Below are positions 16,301-22,975 of a DNA stretch of 25,350 nt, piece by piece. The stretch is from Clostridium sp. CAG:632 (lineage in GTDB: Bacteria; Bacillota; Clostridia; Lachnospirales; Lachnospiraceae). Position numbers and translations under genes: made by a program. The stretch is from the NCBI GenBank assembly GCA_000431515.1, contig HF991314.1:1007-26356 (forward strand). The letters are read 5' to 3'. Each line of letters opens with the position of its first letter. The first letter of the stretch is position 1. Below the pieces are notes generated by a model. The model was not told where the DNA came from. It worked only from the letters and a program-made list of their open reading frames with translations, and ran no database searches.

Positions 16301-16688
16301 TACACGTGGCACGATCACATTAAAACAGGCACGGGACAAGAACATTAATCTGACCCGGTTTGTAACAAGAATCTATGATAAGGCTCTGGCAAGAAGCTGG
16401 GATGAATCCGGATTAAATTACTGGTGCGGTCAGATTCAGAGCGGAGCGATGACTCCGACTCAGGTTGCGGAAAACTTTATTTATGCTAAGGAATTTACCG
16501 ATAAACACCTAAGCAATACAGAGTATGTGAAGGTGCTCTATCGGACCTTTATGGGACGGGAAGCCGATAATGCCGGATTAAACTACTGGGTCGGCCGTCT
16601 GAATAAGGGCGAGAGCCGCAAGGCGGTGCTGAAGAGTTTCGCGGGATGTCCGGAGTTTAAGAATATTGTAAAGAGCTTCGGATTGTAG
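13380..16688 (+). CDS. Secreted multidomain surface protein: BspA-like leucine-rich repeats, CAP domain, Big domain, two DUF4214 modules
   Basis: A 1102-residue exported protein with no LPXTG motif or C-terminal membrane anchor. Order: signal peptide (1 to about 34, ending AVYA-EE); acidic stretch; four 13-residue Thr/Glu repeats (122-173); BspA/LRR_5 repeats (about 190-583) of the pattern LxxVTIPxxVxxIGxxxFxxC; CAP/SCP domain (about 613-730) with the His657, Glu675, His697 and Glu699 cavity residues; a Big-type immunoglobulin-like domain (about 776-857, VLSKGQTTKVKV, KDGTATIKA); and two DUF4214 regions (about 861-977 and 989-1102), each with LYxxxxxRxxDxxGLxYW motifs. BspA repeats often mediate adhesion; CAP function in bacteria is uncertain. 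ATG 13380 has AAGGAGG five bases upstream; the outer TTG 13353 has none. Attachment to the cell may go through DUF4214, which is inference. Confidence 0.92.
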   Translation: MKRHYLKQVIAATLSVAMILTTMPAAKDGIAVYAEELQESSNESENIDYSIMDTSEMIGEAVQNDRSASEAEVLTDAYIAPDGETADMQAEEMPKAPQGYQLEGSTGEETVVTEDTEPEEETPATTEEVLTEEEASVTTEEVPTEEETSVTTEEVPTEEETSVTTEEVLTEEEQPVISATTVDMYPEVAGGTCGEKLTWSLSNGTLTIKGTGAMTEYSYDNRPWENDINSIKKVVIRNGVTTISPYAFYKCEKLQSVTIPQSVQTIGKILFAECAALKTVSLPAKVTTIPYACFANCTELQSIEMPGVTTIDDYAFQGLNMPGMQIGKKVTKISYLAFASARIKAYTVESGNPVYTSKNGVIYADKGKTLYAYPAGSTASSFAIPSGVTKIGDAAFIQAKYLMAVTFPSSVKTLGSSAFQGSGLRSVTIPDTVTSVDNFTFYESGVKTVTFGKGLKTTAYEMFEKCRELGTINFGGIQELDARTFAYCSSLENVTIPAGVKRIGNGTFGECWMLETVTIQGTLNCIPFQAFLNCSSLKNVIITGKVPDIYRASFLGCRSLKSITLPKTTTYVHPWAFETGTEIHCLNAAMKPFGKHGYRQLDTVSINGKYYYSKAYEVLNLVNRERAKNGLGKLYMNQELLETAMTRAGETAVCFSHTRPDSSLCFELNMDMSAENIAAGQTSAAAAMDSWMNSQGHRENILSKEVSNIGIGCFYHNGIYYWVQCFGTGSDSSNCKKPADTSKTQTIQIADSTFSDAAIGAGISFSFGEPKEYSYSMKLVPETTVLSKGQTTKVKVLLKNAGIDYWYATLNNSGITWTSSDQSTMAVSAGKVTAKKDGTATIKASLKYYSAKVNVGSKQLTKVEQFVSRLYTKCLKRSLDTDGLKYWNDMLVSKQKSGAEVGYGFVFSDEYKAKKTTDKQFITMLYQVFMDREPDQAGLTYWTGLLKDGVSREYVYHGFATSQEYTNICNSYGITRGTITLKQARDKNINLTRFVTRIYDKALARSWDESGLNYWCGQIQSGAMTPTQVAENFIYAKEFTDKHLSNTEYVKVLYRTFMGREADNAGLNYWVGRLNKGESRKAVLKSFAGCPEFKNIVKSFGL
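13743..13898 (+). repeat. Four tandem 39-bp repeats encoding a Thr/Glu stalk
   Basis: Units at 13743-13781, 13782-13820, 13821-13859 and 13860-13898. Each encodes a 13-residue block of the form (T/A)(S/P)(V/A)TTEEV(P/L)TEEE. The frame is kept because 39 is divisible by three. Copy number could change by slippage and alter the length of the spacer between the signal peptide and the leucine-rich region. Confidence 0.93.
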
Positions 16689-16694
16689 AAATAG

Positions 16695-16740
16695 AAACCG
16701 GGTTATTATGTCAGGTGAAATGGCAGAATAACCCGGTTTT
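16695..16740 (+). terminator. Rho-independent terminator of the surface protein gene
   Basis: AAACCGGGTTATT (16695-16707) pairs perfectly over 13 bp with AATAACCCGGTTT (16727-16739) around a 19-base loop, ending in TTTT. Confidence 0.88.
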
Positions 16741-16791
16741 ATGAGTATAGGAGGAGGTTGTTGACATAGTTCCGAGCCATCCGGTTTCCAC

Positions 16792-16834
16792 TATACGAAC
16801 CATTAAAAATATGGTAAAATACATTTCGTATAAT
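16792..16834 (+). promoter_or_regulatory. Promoter region of the dCMP deaminase gene with nested inverted repeats
   Basis: Two possible -10 boxes lie here: TAAAAT (16815-16820) with a TGG extension, and a perfect TATAAT (16829-16834). Neither has a good -35. TATACGAA (16792-16799) and TTCGTATA (16825-16832) are perfect inverted arms, and ACCAT (16799-16803) / ATGGT (16811-16815) are nested within. The TTGACA at 16761 is not at a workable distance from any -10. Confidence 0.4.
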
Positions 16835-16868
16835 TGAATGCAATATACTCTGCAAAGGAGGAAACTAT

Positions 16869-17354
16869 ATGGGAATGAAACGGACAGACTATATTGGCTG
16901 GGATCAGTATTTTATGGGAATCGCACTGCTTTCAGCAGAGCGCAGTAAGGATCCGTCAACACAGGTAGGAGCCTGTATCGTAGATGAGAATAACCGGATT
17001 TTATCCGTTGGTTATAATGGAATGCCATGTGGCTGTGATGATGATGAGATGCCGTGGGGAAAGGTTGGAAATGCACTGGATAACAAATACTTCTTTGTGT
17101 GCCATGCGGAGCTGAATGCAATCTTAAATTACCGGGGAGGTTCTTTAAGAGGTGCCAAATGCTACTCTACATTATTCCCATGTAATGAATGTGCGAAGGC
17201 AATCATTCAGAGCGGAATCAGAGAAATCATTTATTTGTCAGACAAATATGCAGACACAGAGGCAACGATTGCGTCAAAGCGGATGTTCCGGATGGCCGGT
17301 GTGAAGTTCCGGGCATTTGAACCGCAGGGCAAGACGATTACATTGCATATATAG
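16869..17354 (+). CDS. Deoxycytidylate deaminase (ComEB type)
   Basis: Converts dCMP to dUMP, feeding dTMP synthesis. The zinc cytidine-deaminase fold is clear: CHAELNA with zinc ligand His79 and proton shuttle Glu81, then PCNEC with zinc ligands Cys105 and Cys108. The N-terminal SKDPSTQVGACIVD and the GYNGMPCGCDDDEMPW loop are characteristic of dCMP rather than cytidine or tRNA deaminases. At 161 residues the length is normal for the family. AAGGAGG lies seven bases before ATG 16869. In Bacillus the homologue is comEB beside competence genes, but no competence gene is here. It has its own upstream region. tex follows after 64 bases containing a small hairpin (CACAGGC 17365-17371 / GCCTGTG 17381-17387) without a T-run. 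Confidence 0.93.
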   Translation: MGMKRTDYIGWDQYFMGIALLSAERSKDPSTQVGACIVDENNRILSVGYNGMPCGCDDDEMPWGKVGNALDNKYFFVCHAELNAILNYRGGSLRGAKCYSTLFPCNECAKAIIQSGIREIIYLSDKYADTEATIASKRMFRMAGVKFRAFEPQGKTITLHI

Positions 17355-17418
17355 TAGAAATATCCACAGGCAATATAAACGCCTGTGAAAGAACATGAGA
17401 ACCGGAGGAAAGAACAAC

Positions 17419-19560
17419 ATGGATATCACGAAGGTGATTGCTACAGAATTAGGAATTCGAACCAGTCAGGTAGAGGCTGTTATTAAATTGATCGATGAAG
17501 GAAATACCATTCCGTTCATTGCAAGATACAGAAAGGAAGCGCATGGCGGACTGAATGATGAGGTTCTGCGTAATCTGGACGAGCGGCTTACATATCTGCG
17601 TAATCTGGAGGAACGGAAGGAAGCAGTCCTAAAGTCCATCGAGGAGCAGGAGAAGCTGACGCCGGAGCTGCAGAAGCAGATCGAGGAAGCAATGACATTG
17701 GTAGCAGTGGAGGATTTGTACCGCCCGTATAAGCAGAAGCGCAGAACCAGAGCGACCATAGCGAAAGAGAAGGGACTGGAAGGCCTGGCAAATATTATAT
17801 GGCTGCAGATGACGAAACAGCCGATCGAAGAAGAGGCGAAGGCATACCTGAATGAAGAAAAGGGCGTTGCAAGTGTTGAGGATGCGATTCAGGGTGCGAA
17901 AGATATTCTGGCAGAAACAGTTTCGGATCAGGCACAGTACCGGACATGGATTCGGAACATTACCTGGAAGGAAGGTATCCTGACTTCGACCGCGAAGGAT
18001 CCTGAGGCAGAATCCGTGTATGAGATGTATTATGATTTCCAGGAGGGCGTGGCTAAAATGGCAGGCTACCGGATCCTGGCGGTGAATCGTGGTGAGAAGG
18101 AGAAAATCCTGACGGTTAAACTTCAGGCACCGGAGGAGAAGATCCTGAATTATCTTGAGAAACAGGTAATCGTAAAGGATAATCCGATAACAACTCCGAT
18201 ATTAAAGGATATTTGTGAGGACAGTTATCATCGTCTGATCGCAGATTCCATTGAGCGTGATATTCGAAATGAAATGACAGAGCATGCAGAGGATGGTGCC
18301 ATCGAGGTATTCGGACAGAACCTGAATCAGCTTCTGATGCAGCCGCCAATCGCCGGACAGGTTGTATTAGGCTGGGATCCTGCATTCCGTACCGGCTGCA
18401 AGCTGGCTGTTGTAGATGCAACCGGAAAAGTACTGGATACGAAGGTAATCTATCCGACTGCACCACAGAATAAGATAGAAGAGTCGAAAAAGATCGTACA
18501 TCAGCTGATCCGTAAATATGGAATCACTCTGATTTCCGTAGGAAACGGTACCGCATCACGGGAATCCGAGCAGGTGATCGTAGATCTGTTAAAGGAGATC
18601 AAAGAGCCGGTACAGTATGTAATTGTAAATGAAGCCGGAGCATCTGTATATTCAGCAAGTAAGCTGGCAACCGAGGAATTCCCGAATTTTGATGTCGGAC
18701 AGCGGAGTGCGGCATCCATTGCCAGACGGATTCAGGATCCACTGGCTGAACTGGTAAAGATTGACCCGAAATCCATAGGTGTCGGACAGTATCAGCATGA
18801 TATGAATCAGAAGAAGCTGGGGGATGCCCTGTCAGCAGTGGTGGAGGATTGTGTAAACCATGTCGGTGTAGACTTAAATACAGCATCCGTATCACTGCTT
18901 GAATATGTATCCGGCATTTCCAAGGCATTAGCGAAGAATATCGTAGCTTACCGGGAAGAGCATGGAAGCTTTAAGAACCGGAAGGAGTTGCTGAAAGTGG
19001 CGAAGCTTGGGCCGAAAGCATTTGAGCAGTGTGCCGGATTCATGCGGATATCCGGTGGAGAGAATCCGTTAGACGGAACCAGTGTTCATCCGGAGTCTTA
19101 TGAGGCAGCGACAAAGCTGCTGACAAAGCTCGGTTATCATCTGGCAGACATTGCATCCGGCGGATTGATTGGGTTATCACTGGCTGCGAAGGATACAAAG
19201 ACATTATCCAAAGATCTGGATGTTGGTGAGATTACCTTAAAAGATATTATTCAGGAGCTTGAAAAGCCGGGCAGAGATCCACGGGATGAGATGCCGAAGC
19301 CGATCCTGCGGTCCGATGTTATGGAGATGAAGGATTTAAAGGAAGGCATGATCTTAAAGGGAACCGTCCGGAATGTCATTGATTTCGGCGCATTCGTAGA
19401 TATTGGTGTTCATCAGGACGGGCTGGTGCACATTTCACAGATGAGCGATAAGTTTATCAAACATCCGTTGGAAGTGGTCAGTGTCGGTGATATTGTAGAG
19501 GTTAAGATTCTGGGCGTGGATCTGCAGAAAAAGCGGATCCAGCTTACAATGAAGCTATAA
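17419..19560 (+). CDS. tex: Tex family RNA-binding protein with S1 domain
   Basis: Tex-type nucleic-acid-binding protein, related to eukaryotic Spt6 and linked to transcription. The 713 residues have the expected order: helical N-terminal region with FIARYRKEAHGGLND and VEDLYRPYKQKRRTRA, a YqgF-like RNase H fold (about 315-440, VLGWDPAFRTGCKLAVVD), helix-hairpin-helix repeats (about 487-530, NIVAYREEHGSFKNRKEL), the RPGRDPRDE-like segment here reading KPGRDPRDEMPKP, and a C-terminal S1 domain (about 640-712, GMILKGTVRNVIDFGAFVD). ATG 17419 has GGAGG ten bases upstream, unlike ATG 17395. It lies between dCMP deaminase and the YcxB-like gene; there is no terminator on either side. Confidence 0.95.
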   Translation: MDITKVIATELGIRTSQVEAVIKLIDEGNTIPFIARYRKEAHGGLNDEVLRNLDERLTYLRNLEERKEAVLKSIEEQEKLTPELQKQIEEAMTLVAVEDLYRPYKQKRRTRATIAKEKGLEGLANIIWLQMTKQPIEEEAKAYLNEEKGVASVEDAIQGAKDILAETVSDQAQYRTWIRNITWKEGILTSTAKDPEAESVYEMYYDFQEGVAKMAGYRILAVNRGEKEKILTVKLQAPEEKILNYLEKQVIVKDNPITTPILKDICEDSYHRLIADSIERDIRNEMTEHAEDGAIEVFGQNLNQLLMQPPIAGQVVLGWDPAFRTGCKLAVVDATGKVLDTKVIYPTAPQNKIEESKKIVHQLIRKYGITLISVGNGTASRESEQVIVDLLKEIKEPVQYVIVNEAGASVYSASKLATEEFPNFDVGQRSAASIARRIQDPLAELVKIDPKSIGVGQYQHDMNQKKLGDALSAVVEDCVNHVGVDLNTASVSLLEYVSGISKALAKNIVAYREEHGSFKNRKELLKVAKLGPKAFEQCAGFMRISGGENPLDGTSVHPESYEAATKLLTKLGYHLADIASGGLIGLSLAAKDTKTLSKDLDVGEITLKDIIQELEKPGRDPRDEMPKPILRSDVMEMKDLKEGMILKGTVRNVIDFGAFVDIGVHQDGLVHISQMSDKFIKHPLEVVSVGDIVEVKILGVDLQKKRIQLTMKL

Positions 19561-19620
19561 AAATCAGGGGAGAGATGGAGCAATATCAAATACAGCATAG
19601 AAGCAGAAGGAGAGAAACAG

Positions 19621-20226
19621 ATGATGCAGAGGGAATCAGATACAGAAGTTCAGGTAGAAAATCAGTCAGAATCACCGGTAACAGATGCACAGGCGGAAAC
19701 AGAGGGGGTACGGGTTTCCGTAGGCATGAAAGTAGGATATATGTATTCATTTTTGATGCAGCATACCCACCGTTCATTTAAGGGGATTTTTGGCGTGTGC
19801 ATCAGTGTGGCGGCATTGGCAGCATTTGCACTGTCCTTTGACGGAAACGGAGATACAACACGCAAGGTGATCTTGCTGATCATAGGGCTCCTGTTTACGG
19901 TTGTGAATCCAATCATCCTGCTGATCAAGGCACAGCAGCAGGTATTATTGTCACCGGTATATAAGAATCCGTTGACATATCTTTTTACAGAAGACGGAAT
20001 GACAGTCAGTCAGGGTGAACAGGAACAGTCATTAGCCTGGAATGCAATTCTGGAGGTGCGGAAAACGGCATCGGTACTGATCATATATACAGCTAAGAAT
20101 ACTGCGTCCATTCTCGCATATAAGGAAATGGGAGAGAATAGGCAGGCTGTGGAAGAGATGATTGCAAGAGGCTGTAAGAAGGCGGGTATAACGAAGATTC
20201 CGGCATCCATGGAAAAGGATGCTTAA
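19621..20226 (+). CDS. YcxB-like membrane protein
   Basis: A 201-residue protein with a Glu/Gln-rich N-terminal tail (1-30), two membrane helices (about 55-73 and 82-102) and a cytoplasmic C-terminal part containing GMTVSQGEQEQSLAWNAILEVRKT, the W-x-x-I/L-x-x-V/I pattern of the YcxB-like family (PF14317). The family has no established function. AAGGAG lies eight bases before ATG 19621; ATG 19624 is a near-equal alternative. It starts 60 bases after tex and its last eight bases overlap the start of tsaE, so it is likely cotranslated with the t6A genes. A role in that pathway is not implied by anything in the protein itself. Confidence 0.75.
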   Translation: MMQRESDTEVQVENQSESPVTDAQAETEGVRVSVGMKVGYMYSFLMQHTHRSFKGIFGVCISVAALAAFALSFDGNGDTTRKVILLIIGLLFTVVNPIILLIKAQQQVLLSPVYKNPLTYLFTEDGMTVSQGEQEQSLAWNAILEVRKTASVLIIYTAKNTASILAYKEMGENRQAVEEMIARGCKKAGITKIPASMEKDA

Positions 20227-20689
20227 GCAGGATAGAATTGAGGACAGAACATTGAGTGAAACAATAATAAAAAACAGTTACAGTGCAGAGGACACCTATC
20301 AGATCGGATATCAGCTGGCGGCAAATGCAAAGCCGGGGGATGTGTTCTGCCTGATCGGAGATCTGGGCGTGGGAAAGACCGTGTTTTCGCAGGGGTTTGG
20401 CGCAGGACTTGGAATTGAGGAGCCAATCAACAGTCCAACCTTCACAATTGTGCAGGTATATGATGAGGGCCGGCTTCCCTTCTATCATTTTGATGTATAC
20501 CGGATTGCAGATGAAGATGAATTATTTGAAATCGGGTTTGAGGAGATGACGGATGGAGATGGTGTGTCTCTGATCGAGTGGGCCAATCTGATTCCGGGCA
20601 GTCTGCCGGAGCATTATACGGAGATTTTGATCGAAAAGGAATTAGAACAGGGATTTGATTATCGGAAGGTTTCGATTACCGGCCGATAA
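20219..20689 (+). CDS. tsaE: tRNA threonylcarbamoyladenosine biosynthesis ATPase TsaE
   Basis: P-loop ATPase that supports the TsaB-TsaD complex making the t6A modification at position 37 of ANN-decoding tRNAs. Walker A is GDLGVGKT (47-54), followed by SPTFTIVQVY, FYHFDVYRI and SLIEWANLI, all family signatures. The length is 156 residues from ATG 20219, which overlaps the previous gene but has only a weak GGA-type site. A TTG at 20252, preceded by GAGG at eight bases, would give 145 residues (M-S-E-T-I-I-K-N...) and fits the family N-terminus equally well, so the start is open. tsaB follows after 18 bases. Confidence 0.93.
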   Translation: MLKQDRIEDRTLSETIIKNSYSAEDTYQIGYQLAANAKPGDVFCLIGDLGVGKTVFSQGFGAGLGIEEPINSPTFTIVQVYDEGRLPFYHFDVYRIADEDELFEIGFEEMTDGDGVSLIEWANLIPGSLPEHYTEILIEKELEQGFDYRKVSITGR

Positions 20690-20707
20690 TAGATGGAGGA
20701 ATGAGTT

Positions 20708-21469
20708 ATGAAGATATTGGCAATGGACAGTTCCGGACTGGTAGCATCTGCAGCGATTATTGAGGATGATGTAATGCGTGCGGAGTATACGATGAATTAT
20801 AAGAAGACGCACTCACAGACTCTGCTGCCTATGATTGATGAAATTGTTAAAATGACGGAGACGGATTTAAATAGCATCGATGCAATTGCAGTAGCAGGCG
20901 GTCCGGGATCCTTTACCGGACTCCGAATCGGATCTGCAACCGCCAAGGGGCTTGGACTGGCACTCGATAAGCCGTTGGTCAGTGTGCCGACAGTGCAGGG
21001 ATTGGCTTACAATTATCAGGGATTTACGCAGCTGATCTGCCCAATCATGGATGCCAGAAGAGGTCAGGTCTATACCGGTATCTATCGGTTCCATGGCAGA
21101 GATTGCGAGATCATAAAGGAGCAGTGTGCAATCTCAATCGAAGAACTGATGGAGGCACTGACGGAAGCATGGATTGGGCAACCGGAGCTACCGCAGGAAG
21201 TAGTATTTCTGGGAGATGGTGTGCCGGTGCATCAGAGCTATATTGAAGAATACTGGGAGAAATCAGAGAAGCAGGTATCCTTTGCACCACCGCATATGAA
21301 TGGACAGCGGGCAGGATCTCTTGCAATGTGTGCCATGCAGATGTATAAGGAAGGACGGACGGAAACGGCGGCGGAGCATCATCCGGATTATCTCCGACTG
21401 TCGCAGGCAGAACGTGAGAAAGCAGAACGTGAGAAAGCAGCACATGGGGAAGCGAAGTGTGAGAGTTAA
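20708..21469 (+). CDS. tsaB: tRNA threonylcarbamoyladenosine biosynthesis protein TsaB
   Basis: Non-catalytic partner of TsaD in the t6A complex. It has the ASKHA fold start MKILAMDSSG, then THSQTLLPMID and AGGPGSFTGLRIG (63-75), the strongest family motif, and PIMDARRGQVYTGIYR further on. GGAGG lies eight bases before ATG. The protein is 253 residues, longer than the roughly 230 usual for the family. The extra part is a charged tail, AEREK-AEREK-AAHGEAK, encoded by 15-bp tandem repeats. tsaD is not adjacent and must be elsewhere. The gene is followed by a short repeat-rich gap and rimI. Confidence 0.95.
   Translation: MKILAMDSSGLVASAAIIEDDVMRAEYTMNYKKTHSQTLLPMIDEIVKMTETDLNSIDAIAVAGGPGSFTGLRIGSATAKGLGLALDKPLVSVPTVQGLAYNYQGFTQLICPIMDARRGQVYTGIYRFHGRDCEIIKEQCAISIEELMEALTEAWIGQPELPQEVVFLGDGVPVHQSYIEEYWEKSEKQVSFAPPHMNGQRAGSLAMCAMQMYKEGRTETAAEHHPDYLRLSQAEREKAEREKAAHGEAKCES
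21407..21451 (+). repeat. 15-bp tandem repeats at the 3' end of tsaB
   Basis: GCAGAACGTGAGAAA at 21407-21421 is repeated exactly at 21422-21436 and as a degenerate third copy, GCAGCACATGGGGAA, at 21437-21451. They encode AEREK, AEREK and AAHGE. Confidence 0.88.
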
Positions 21470-21537
21470 TGGCATGTGATAGCGGCAATGCAAAGAGCAG
21501 ATGTGCAAAGAGCAAAGCTGCGAAGAGCAGTGTGTGA
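21469..21537 (+). CDS. Possible 22-residue small reading frame between tsaB and rimI
   Basis: ATG 21469 overlaps the tsaB stop as TAATG, and the frame runs to TGA 21535-21537, encoding M-A-C-D-S-G-N-A-K-S-R-C-A-K-S-K-A-A-K-S-S-V. The AKS blocks come from a 15-bp DNA repeat (21489-21533). There is no ribosome site of its own, so translation would need coupling to tsaB. It may equally be a decayed end of tsaB or non-coding repeat sequence. Confidence 0.2.
   Translation: MACDSGNAKSRCAKSKAAKSSV
21489..21533 (+). repeat. 15-bp imperfect repeats in the tsaB-rimI gap
   Basis: TGCAAAGAGCA at 21489 and 21504, and TGCGAAGAGCA at 21519, are spaced exactly 15 bases apart. This is a second, different 15-bp repeat block within 40 bases of the one ending tsaB. 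Confidence 0.75.
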
Positions 21538-21552
21538 TAAACAGGTGAGAGA

Positions 21553-22026
21553 ATGAAGAAGCAGGATATATGTGTCCGGGAAATGACTCCGGCAGATGCT
21601 CATGCGGTGTTTGACATTGACCGGATATGTTTTTCGGAGGTCTGGAGTGAACAGATCTTTCGGGATTTATTTCAATATACGTCAAACCATTATTATGTTG
21701 CGGAGCAGGGACATACATTGTGCGGCTTTGCCGGCATCAGTGTGGCGGGAGATACCGCAGACGTGATGAAGATCGGAGTGCTTCCGGAATATCGCAGGAT
21801 GGGAGCAGCACAGCAATTATTGCAGATGCTTCTGGTCAAAGCAAAAGAAACCGGATGCGAGCAGGTTATGCTAGAGGCCCGGGAGTCCAATGCGGCAGCC
21901 AGACAGCTATACCGCAAAAATGAGTTTGAAGAGCTGGCAGTCCGGAAACAATACTATACGCAACCGGTCGAGAATGGGATCGTGATGAACAGAAAATTGA
22001 CAGATTTTTCTACTGTACGACAATAG
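21553..22026 (+). CDS. rimI: GNAT acetyltransferase, ribosomal protein bS18-alanine N-acetyltransferase type
   Basis: A 157-residue acetyl-CoA-dependent N-acetyltransferase. The acetyl-CoA loop is VLPEYRRMGAAQQLL (76-90), with the R-x-x-G-x-A core. It is followed by MLEARESNAAARQLYRKNEFEE, where Glu108 and Tyr120 match the RimI catalytic pattern. The N-terminal DIDRICFSEVWSEQIFRDLF is also RimI-like. AGGTGA lies four bases before ATG. It sits directly after tsaE-tsaB, where rimI is commonly found in Firmicutes, next to tsaD; here tsaD is missing from the cluster. The assignment as RimI rests on context and motifs; the true substrate could be another protein N-terminus. Confidence 0.88.
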   Translation: MKKQDICVREMTPADAHAVFDIDRICFSEVWSEQIFRDLFQYTSNHYYVAEQGHTLCGFAGISVAGDTADVMKIGVLPEYRRMGAAQQLLQMLLVKAKETGCEQVMLEARESNAAARQLYRKNEFEELAVRKQYYTQPVENGIVMNRKLTDFSTVRQ

Positions 22027-22037
22027 GCATTTTCTTA

Positions 22038-22043
22038 TATAAT
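22038..22043 (+). promoter_or_regulatory. Possible -10 element for the zinc-ribbon / two-component unit
   Basis: A perfect TATAAT in the 65-base gap after rimI. The only good -35, TTGACA at 21997-22002 inside rimI, is 35 bases away and so does not match it; that -35 would instead pair with GACAAT (22019-22024) at 16 bases. Either could drive the next genes. Confidence 0.35.
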
Positions 22044-22091
22044 GACAGCAGATACTTACTATAGAGAATGTGACAGAAGCGAGGTTATGAG

Positions 22092-22304
22092 ATGGAACAG
22101 ATTCGGTGTAATTGCTGCGGACGGCTGTTAGGGCAGGGAGAACGTGCAGGAGAAGATTATCTGAAGGTAACAAAGGAGTGGGGATATTTTTCTGAAAAGG
22201 ATCTGGAGCTTCATGAATGGTATCTCTGTGAGAAATGTTATGATTCCCTGATTCAGGGATTTCAGATCCCGGTAAAGATTCAGGCAATAGAGGAAGTGCT
22301 ATAG
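22092..22304 (+). CDS. Zinc-ribbon microprotein of unknown function
   Basis: A 70-residue soluble protein with two cysteine knuckles: C6-N-C8-C9 near the N-terminus and C46-E-K-C49 in LCEKCYD, a spacing suited to a zinc ribbon. Between them lie VTKEWGYFSEKDLELHEWY, and the C-terminus is hydrophobic-acidic. I do not recognise a named family. GAGG lies seven bases before ATG. Its stop is three bases from the response regulator start, so it belongs to the same operon. It could bind nucleic acid, sense metal or redox state, or act on the adjacent regulator. These are guesses from size and context. Confidence 0.75.
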   Translation: MEQIRCNCCGRLLGQGERAGEDYLKVTKEWGYFSEKDLELHEWYLCEKCYDSLIQGFQIPVKIQAIEEVL

Positions 22305-22307
22305 GAC

Positions 22308-22973
22308 ATGAAGCTGTTAGTGGTAGAGGACAATGAGACGATCCTTCTGGGACTGGAATATTTGTTGCGGGAGGAAGGATATGAGGTAGTATCGGCATCG
22401 AATTACCGGAAAGCAGAAGAACTGCTTGGGCAGGATATTTTTGATCTGATTCTGTTGGATATCACGCTTCCGGACGGAGACGGATATGAGCTCTGTAGGA
22501 AGATCAAACATGAGCAGGATGTCCCGGTAATCTTCCTGACGGCAAAGGATGAGGAAAACGATGTGGTTCAGGGCTTTGAGCTTGGGGCGGATGATTATAT
22601 CCAGAAGCCGTTCCGGAATCGGGAACTGATTTCCAGAATTCAGAATGTCCTTCGGAGAACCGGAAAAACATCCGGGATTTTACATTGTCAGTTTCTGAAG
22701 CTGGATACCAGAACAGGACTCGCCTATTCGCATGGAGAAGAGGTCGCACTTACGAAGCTGGAATATAGGATCTTAAGCAGTATGATGAGTCATCCGGGGA
22801 AGCTGTATACCAGAGAAGAAATATTGGCCGGAATCTGGGACCATGCCGGTAATTTTGTAAATGATAATACACTGACTGTGACTATGAAACGGCTTCGGGA
22901 TAAGATCGGTGATAAGGACGGAAAGATCATAAAAACCGTACGTGGCATGGGCTATCGGATTGAGAAGGAATAG
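22308..22973 (+). CDS. OmpR/PhoB-family response regulator
   Basis: A 221-residue two-domain transcription factor. The receiver domain (1-118) has acidic pocket residues E7 and D8, phosphoacceptor Asp51 in LLLDITLPDGDG, Thr78 and Lys100 in DDYIQKPF. The C-terminal winged helix (about 128-219) ends in the typical VKRLR/IKTVRGMGYRI segment, here TMKRLRDKIG and KTVRGMGYRIEKE. It is three bases after the zinc-ribbon gene and two bases before the kinase gene, so the three are one unit. By position it should control the ABC transporter that follows, and TGAAATGTC direct repeats upstream of that transporter are its likely site. Confidence 0.95.
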   Translation: MKLLVVEDNETILLGLEYLLREEGYEVVSASNYRKAEELLGQDIFDLILLDITLPDGDGYELCRKIKHEQDVPVIFLTAKDEENDVVQGFELGADDYIQKPFRNRELISRIQNVLRRTGKTSGILHCQFLKLDTRTGLAYSHGEEVALTKLEYRILSSMMSHPGKLYTREEILAGIWDHAGNFVNDNTLTVTMKRLRDKIGDKDGKIIKTVRGMGYRIEKE

Positions 22974-22975
22974 AC

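Noticed and set aside
16761..16766. Perfect TTGACA as -35 for the dCMP deaminase gene
   Set aside because: The nearest -10-like sequence is 25 bases away, too far for sigma-A.
19575..19781. + strand reading frame of 68 codons overlapping the start of the YcxB-like gene
   Set aside because: It overlaps a better-supported frame, its ribosome site is too close to ATG, and its composition is that of an out-of-frame shadow.
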